From Candidatus Poseidoniales archaeon (GTDB lineage Archaea > Thermoplasmatota > Poseidoniia > Poseidoniales > Poseidoniaceae): a stretch of DNA of 8,944 nt. The number at the start of each line of letters is the position of its first letter. The stretch's first letter is position 1. The notes under the pieces were generated by a model. That model did not search any database. It saw only the letters and a program-made list of their open reading frames with translations, and had not been told where the DNA came from. The translations under genes were made by a program, and so were the position numbers. Location of the stretch: contig JAAXIR010000265.1 of the NCBI GenBank assembly GCA_012270265.1, forward strand, positions 1-8,944, given 5' to 3'. Positions 6,329 through 8,944 of this stretch are shown here, in pieces.

Positions 6329-7358
6329 CAATCAGTTGGCATTCAAGATGCACCGTTAACCGGGTTTGCATCGCCTCACGTACATGTTCAGAGTCGAGCC
6401 CAGTAAAGGAGTCAATAAGGAAGCCTTCAACAATCATTGAGGTTGCTTCTTCTTTCGATAATCCTCGACTCATCAAGTAATGCAACTGTTCTTTGTTGAT
6501 CGGTGCAGATGCAGCACCGTGAGCAGCAGCAACCTCGTTCGCCAAGACTTCGAGTTCAGGAATGGCTTCCGCTCGTGATGAAGGCGATAACAAGAGGTTT
6601 CGGAAAATCTGACCTGCATCGGTATGTTGTGCAACATCATCGATGGTTAGTGCGCCCGTGCCAATCGAATGGCTCCGGTCATCGCAGGCAGCGTTGAGCA
6701 ACAAGTGTGAGTTCGTATGCGGCTGTTGGTGATGGATTTCGATATGATGATCATCATGTCGCGTCCCGTGTCCGTGGACGGCGATGAATTGCTTGAGAGA
6801 GGCATTGGACCCTTTCAGCGTTGAACGAATGTCGGATTTGTTTCGATGTCCTCCCATCGAGAGTGTAGCAAGTTCAAATCGAGCATCTCGATGAAGCGTC
6901 CAATCATCGACACGAACCATGACCGAGTCGGTGGATAGTTCGTTGATGACGCCAACGCTCAATTGTGCATTCGCATTGATGTCCCCGGTTAGAGCTAACC
7001 CAAACCAATCTGGTTCTCCATGCAAGTGAATGACGATGTTTGATGCAGTGTTGCACCTAAAGTGGAGATGTGTGGCGACTGCATGGCCCCCAGCGTGGAT
7101 GTGAATGTGTCCATCCTTGTCATCGCAATCGATGGTCGTTGTCTCTTGGAGAACTTCATTGAGAAAGATTCGGGCAATATCCGAGGTAGGGAGTGGTTTG
7201 ACTGCTGAAGTACCAAGTCGAAAGTCTTCTGTTTTGATGGCTGCCGTATCGACCTGTGGGACAGTATCAACAGCACCTGGATGTACCCTTGACCATGGCG
7301 TGTAGCGCCAGAGGTGTTCGGATCGACTTGGAACATTGGCATCGAGATACGATGTCAT
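6324..7358 (-). CDS. sufD: SufD, Fe-S scaffold subunit
   Basis: A 344-residue beta-helix protein that pairs with SufB in the SufBC2D scaffold. The N-terminus SRSEHLWRYTPWSRV (11-25) is the usual SufD opening. The C-terminal half carries the family core: LLLSPSSRAEAIPELEVLA (255-273), then AAAHGA with His280, corresponding to E. coli His360 at the SufB-SufD interface, and EQLHYLMSRGLSKEEA (290-305), the motif shared with SufB. Two features are odd. The cysteine two residues before this His in E. coli (C-S-H-G-A-T) is alanine here (Ala278). The protein is also rich in histidine, with clusters at 84-99 and 195-218. It is somewhat shorter than the E. coli protein. ATG 7358 overlaps the sufB stop by 4 nt and follows GGAGGG (7368-7373). 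An alternative call as a second SufB is excluded by the absence of the SufB cysteines. Confidence 0.93.
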   Translation of the reverse strand: MTSYLDANVPSRSEHLWRYTPWSRVHPGAVDTVPQVDTAAIKTEDFRLGTSAVKPLPTSDIARIFLNEVLQETTTIDCDDKDGHIHIHAGGHAVATHLHFRCNTASNIVIHLHGEPDWFGLALTGDINANAQLSVGVINELSTDSVMVRVDDWTLHRDARFELATLSMGGHRNKSDIRSTLKGSNASLKQFIAVHGHGTRHDDHHIEIHHQQPHTNSHLLLNAACDDRSHSIGTGALTIDDVAQHTDAGQIFRNLLLSPSSRAEAIPELEVLANEVAAAHGAASAPINKEQLHYLMSRGLSKEEATSMIVEGFLIDSFTGLDSEHVREAMQTRLTVHLECQLIG

Positions 7359-8761
7359 CCAATCGAGCCCTCCATTTCCAATTCAAGGAGACGGTTGAGT
7401 TCAACGGCATATTCCATCGGGAGTTCTCGGGTAAAAGGTTCGAAGAATCCGTTGACAATCATGCCCATGGCCTCTTCTTCAGTGTGGCCACGGCTCATGA
7501 GGTAGAACAGTTGGTCACCAGAAACTTTGGAAACGCTGGCTTCGTGTTCAAGATCAGCAGTCGAGTTCCCAATTTCCATGGTCGGATAGGTATCGCTTCG
7601 GCTGTCTTCGTCGAGCATGAGTGCATCACAAACGACCTTTGAGCGACATCCAGCAGCCTTTGGAGTGACTTGGAGCATACCTCGGTAAGACGAGCGACCA
7701 CCGTTCTTGGAGATGGATTTTGATAGAATGTTCGAGGTTGTGTTCGGGGCAAGGTGGTGCACCTTTGCACCAGCATCTTGGTGTTGGCCTTCTCCCGCAT
7801 AGGCTACGGAGATGACCTCGGCGTGAGCTCCTTCTCCCTTGAGCAGAACTGCAGGATACTTCATCGTCAATTTTGAGCCAATGTTTCCATCAACCCATTC
7901 AACGGTAGCGTTCTTGTGAGCAACACCACGCTTTGTGACAAGGTTGTAGACGTTTGCAGACCAATTTTGTACAGTTGAATAACGGATTTTTGCACCTTCC
8001 ATGGCAATCAATTCAACCACAGCGGAGTGCAAGGAATCCGTGGAGTATGTTGGCGCAGTGCATCCTTCGACATAGTGAATCGATGAACCTTCATCAGCGA
8101 TGATGAGCGTTCGCTCAAACTGACCCATGTTCTTGGCGTTGATTCGGAAGTATGCCTGAACAGGCATTTCGACGTGGACGCCTTTCGGCACGTAAATGAA
8201 CGAGCCGCCGGACCAAACCGCTGTGTTCAGAGCAGAGAATTTGTTGTCGGTGTGAGGGACGACCGTCCCGAAGAACTTCTTGACAATTTCAGGGTGCTCC
8301 TTGAGTCCTGAATCCATGTCAAGGAAGAGAACACCTTGTTCTTCGAGATCCTCTCGAATCGAGTGATAGACCGCTTCGCTTTCGTATTGAGCGGTGACAC
8401 CACCAAGCCATTTCTGTTCGGCTTCAGGAATACCCAATCGGTCGAATGTTCGCTTGATGTCATCGGGTACATCGTCCCAGTCTTTTTCCGTTTTATCGGA
8501 TGAACGAAGGAAGTAGGTGACGTTGTCGAAATCGATACCTGCAAGTGAATCACAGTTGGCCCATGTTGGCATTTCTCGTTCCATAAAGTGGTGATAGGCT
8601 TTGACGCGAATGTCTGTCATCCATTCTGGTTCGCCTTTCAGTTCCGAGATGTCGCGAACGACTTGTTCACTGAGTCCTTTGTCGAATCGTATGGTGGCAG
8701 ATTCGGGGTCGTGGAATCCGTATTTGTAGTCTCCAACTGCATCTTGAGCTTCTTGTGTCAT
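7355..8761 (-). CDS. sufB: SufB, Fe-S scaffold subunit
   Basis: A 468-residue scaffold protein on which the Fe-S cluster is built in the SufBC2D complex. The N-terminus YKYGFHDPE (12-20) and the block ISELKGEPEWM (38-48) are typical. VPKGVHVEMPVQAYFRIN (191-208) begins the beta-helix. VEGC with Cys234 matches the sulfur-entry cysteine (E. coli Cys254). SKVVCDALML with Cys378 matches Cys405, and LEHEASV with Glu405, His406 and Glu407 matches the E. coli Glu432-His433-Glu434 group; the 29-residue Cys-to-Glu distance is identical. FYLMSRGHTEEEAM (419-432) closes the core. All residues thought to be needed for cluster assembly are present. The start at ATG 8761 is fixed by a strong SD overlapping the sufC stop. 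There is a 9-nt gap after sufC. Confidence 0.97.
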   Translation of the reverse strand: MTQEAQDAVGDYKYGFHDPESATIRFDKGLSEQVVRDISELKGEPEWMTDIRVKAYHHFMEREMPTWANCDSLAGIDFDNVTYFLRSSDKTEKDWDDVPDDIKRTFDRLGIPEAEQKWLGGVTAQYESEAVYHSIREDLEEQGVLFLDMDSGLKEHPEIVKKFFGTVVPHTDNKFSALNTAVWSGGSFIYVPKGVHVEMPVQAYFRINAKNMGQFERTLIIADEGSSIHYVEGCTAPTYSTDSLHSAVVELIAMEGAKIRYSTVQNWSANVYNLVTKRGVAHKNATVEWVDGNIGSKLTMKYPAVLLKGEGAHAEVISVAYAGEGQHQDAGAKVHHLAPNTTSNILSKSISKNGGRSSYRGMLQVTPKAAGCRSKVVCDALMLDEDSRSDTYPTMEIGNSTADLEHEASVSKVSGDQLFYLMSRGHTEEEAMGMIVNGFFEPFTRELPMEYAVELNRLLELEMEGSIG

Positions 8762-8764
8762 TCA

Positions 8765-8772
8765 ATCACCTC
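8765..8772 (-). promoter_or_regulatory. Shine-Dalgarno site of sufB overlapping the sufC stop
   Basis: On the minus strand the junction reads TGAGGTGATTGAATG. GAGGTGAT matches eight bases of the archaeal consensus GGAGGTGAT, overlaps the TGA of sufC and is followed by TGA and then the ATG of sufB. This is the best SD in the window and the reference for choosing other starts: the same GGTGA plus 4 nt spacing is found at sufS and kbl. Confidence 0.75.
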
Positions 8773-8944
8773 AGACAAGGGCATCCACCCAATCGTACCC
8801 TTCCTTTTCCAGTTTGAGCGCAAGTTCAGGACCTCCGCTCTCGACAATTTTTCCGTCGATGAGCACGTGAACAACATCTGGCTTAACCAAATCCAAAAGG
8901 CGTTGGTAGTGGGTAATGATGAGGCACCCGGTGTCTTTTGCAAC
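8771..8944 (-). CDS. sufC: SufC ATPase, C-terminal 57 residues (5' part outside window)
   Basis: The complementary strand encodes the end of an ABC-type ATPase: IITHYQRLLDLVKPDVVHVL, then DGKIVESGGPELALKLEKEG and a tail ending in DALV before a TGA at 8771-8773. ITHYQRLLD is the switch/H-loop of SufC, with the catalytic His at visible residue 12; the KPD-VHVL-x-G-x-IV-x-SG pattern is specific for SufC among ABC ATPases. The Walker A, signature and Walker B motifs lie outside the window. SufC dimerises on SufB and SufD and powers the conformational change needed for cluster assembly. It is the first visible gene of the operon; whether a regulator or another gene precedes it cannot be seen. It lies 9 nt before sufB. 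Confidence 0.95.
   Translation of the reverse strand, partial: VAKDTGCLIITHYQRLLDLVKPDVVHVLIDGKIVESGGPELALKLEKEGYDWVDALV

Larger units (their letters stand above)
4405..8944 (-). other. suf Fe-S assembly operon (sufCBDSE plus MIP18 gene)
   Basis: Six co-directional genes with junctions C/B +9 nt, B/D -4 nt, D/S +4 nt, S/E -4 nt and E/T -1 nt. Every downstream gene has an SD-like sequence inside its upstream neighbour, so a single, translationally coupled transcript is very likely. The order matches the sufCDSE-type operons of bacteria except for B preceding D and a MIP18 gene at the end. The promoter lies upstream of 8944 and is not visible, so regulation cannot be judged. Confidence 0.85.

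Noticed and set aside
7256..7642. Plus-strand open frame of 128 codons opposite the sufB/sufD junction
   Set aside because: It is the antisense shadow of two strongly conserved genes and has no SD or family pattern.
8758..8943. Minus-strand open frame of about 61 codons at the right edge
   Set aside because: It is out of frame with the SufC C-terminus, which matches the family in the neighbouring frame and ends at 8771.
1..8944. CRISPR array, tRNA, rRNA, insertion sequence or attachment site
   Set aside because: No direct-repeat ladder, cloverleaf, rRNA-like segment, transposase or terminal inverted repeat was found by reading; coding genes cover nearly the whole window.

Overview
The window looks like a compact, gene-dense piece of an archaeal chromosome, most likely a planktonic euryarchaeon of the Thermoplasmatota (Marine Group II/III, Poseidoniales-like). 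The taxonomic reasons are a CTP-dependent (archaeal-type) riboflavin kinase, a DUF835-family protein, which I know mainly from Euryarchaeota, and AT-rich TATA-like elements about 35 nt upstream of two starts that have no normally spaced Shine-Dalgarno (SD) sequence. Other genes carry archaeal-style GGAGGTGAT-like SDs. The organism assignment is inference; no rRNA or marker gene is present.

Layout. (1) Positions 1-843, minus strand: the first 281 residues of a TTG-initiated protein with a small N-terminal domain and a C-terminal DUF835 domain, running off the left edge. (2) 844-946: divergent promoter region. (3) 947-2650, plus strand: a DUF309 protein, a two-helix membrane protein whose SD lies at the end of the DUF309 gene, and a four-helix membrane protein. 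Both membrane proteins are unrecognised. (4) 2654-3835, minus strand: an alpha-oxoamine synthase, best read as glycine C-acetyltransferase (Kbl). (5) 3934-4404, plus strand: the riboflavin kinase ribK, divergent from kbl. (6) 4405-8944, minus strand: a tightly coupled iron-sulfur assembly operon in transcription order sufC (only its C-terminus is inside the window), sufB, sufD, sufS, sufE and a MIP18/DUF59 gene (sufT-like).

How the genes work together. In the SUF operon SufS takes sulfur from cysteine as a persulfide on Cys354. SufE accepts it on Cys51 and hands it to the SufBC2D scaffold, where an Fe-S cluster is assembled. The MIP18 protein probably helps cluster delivery or maturation. The catalytic residues of SufS, SufE, SufB and SufD are all visible, so the pathway looks functional. 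RibK makes FMN, the precursor of FAD; reduced flavin is bound by bacterial SufBCD, but a link between ribK and the operon is only suggested by adjacency.

Genes are packed very tightly: convergent pairs are separated by 3 nt and 0 nt, and operon junctions range from 4-nt overlaps to a 9-nt gap. I see no tRNA, rRNA, CRISPR array, insertion sequence or obvious horizontal-transfer scar. The least explained part is 1-2650: the DUF835 protein and the DUF309/membrane-protein cluster.
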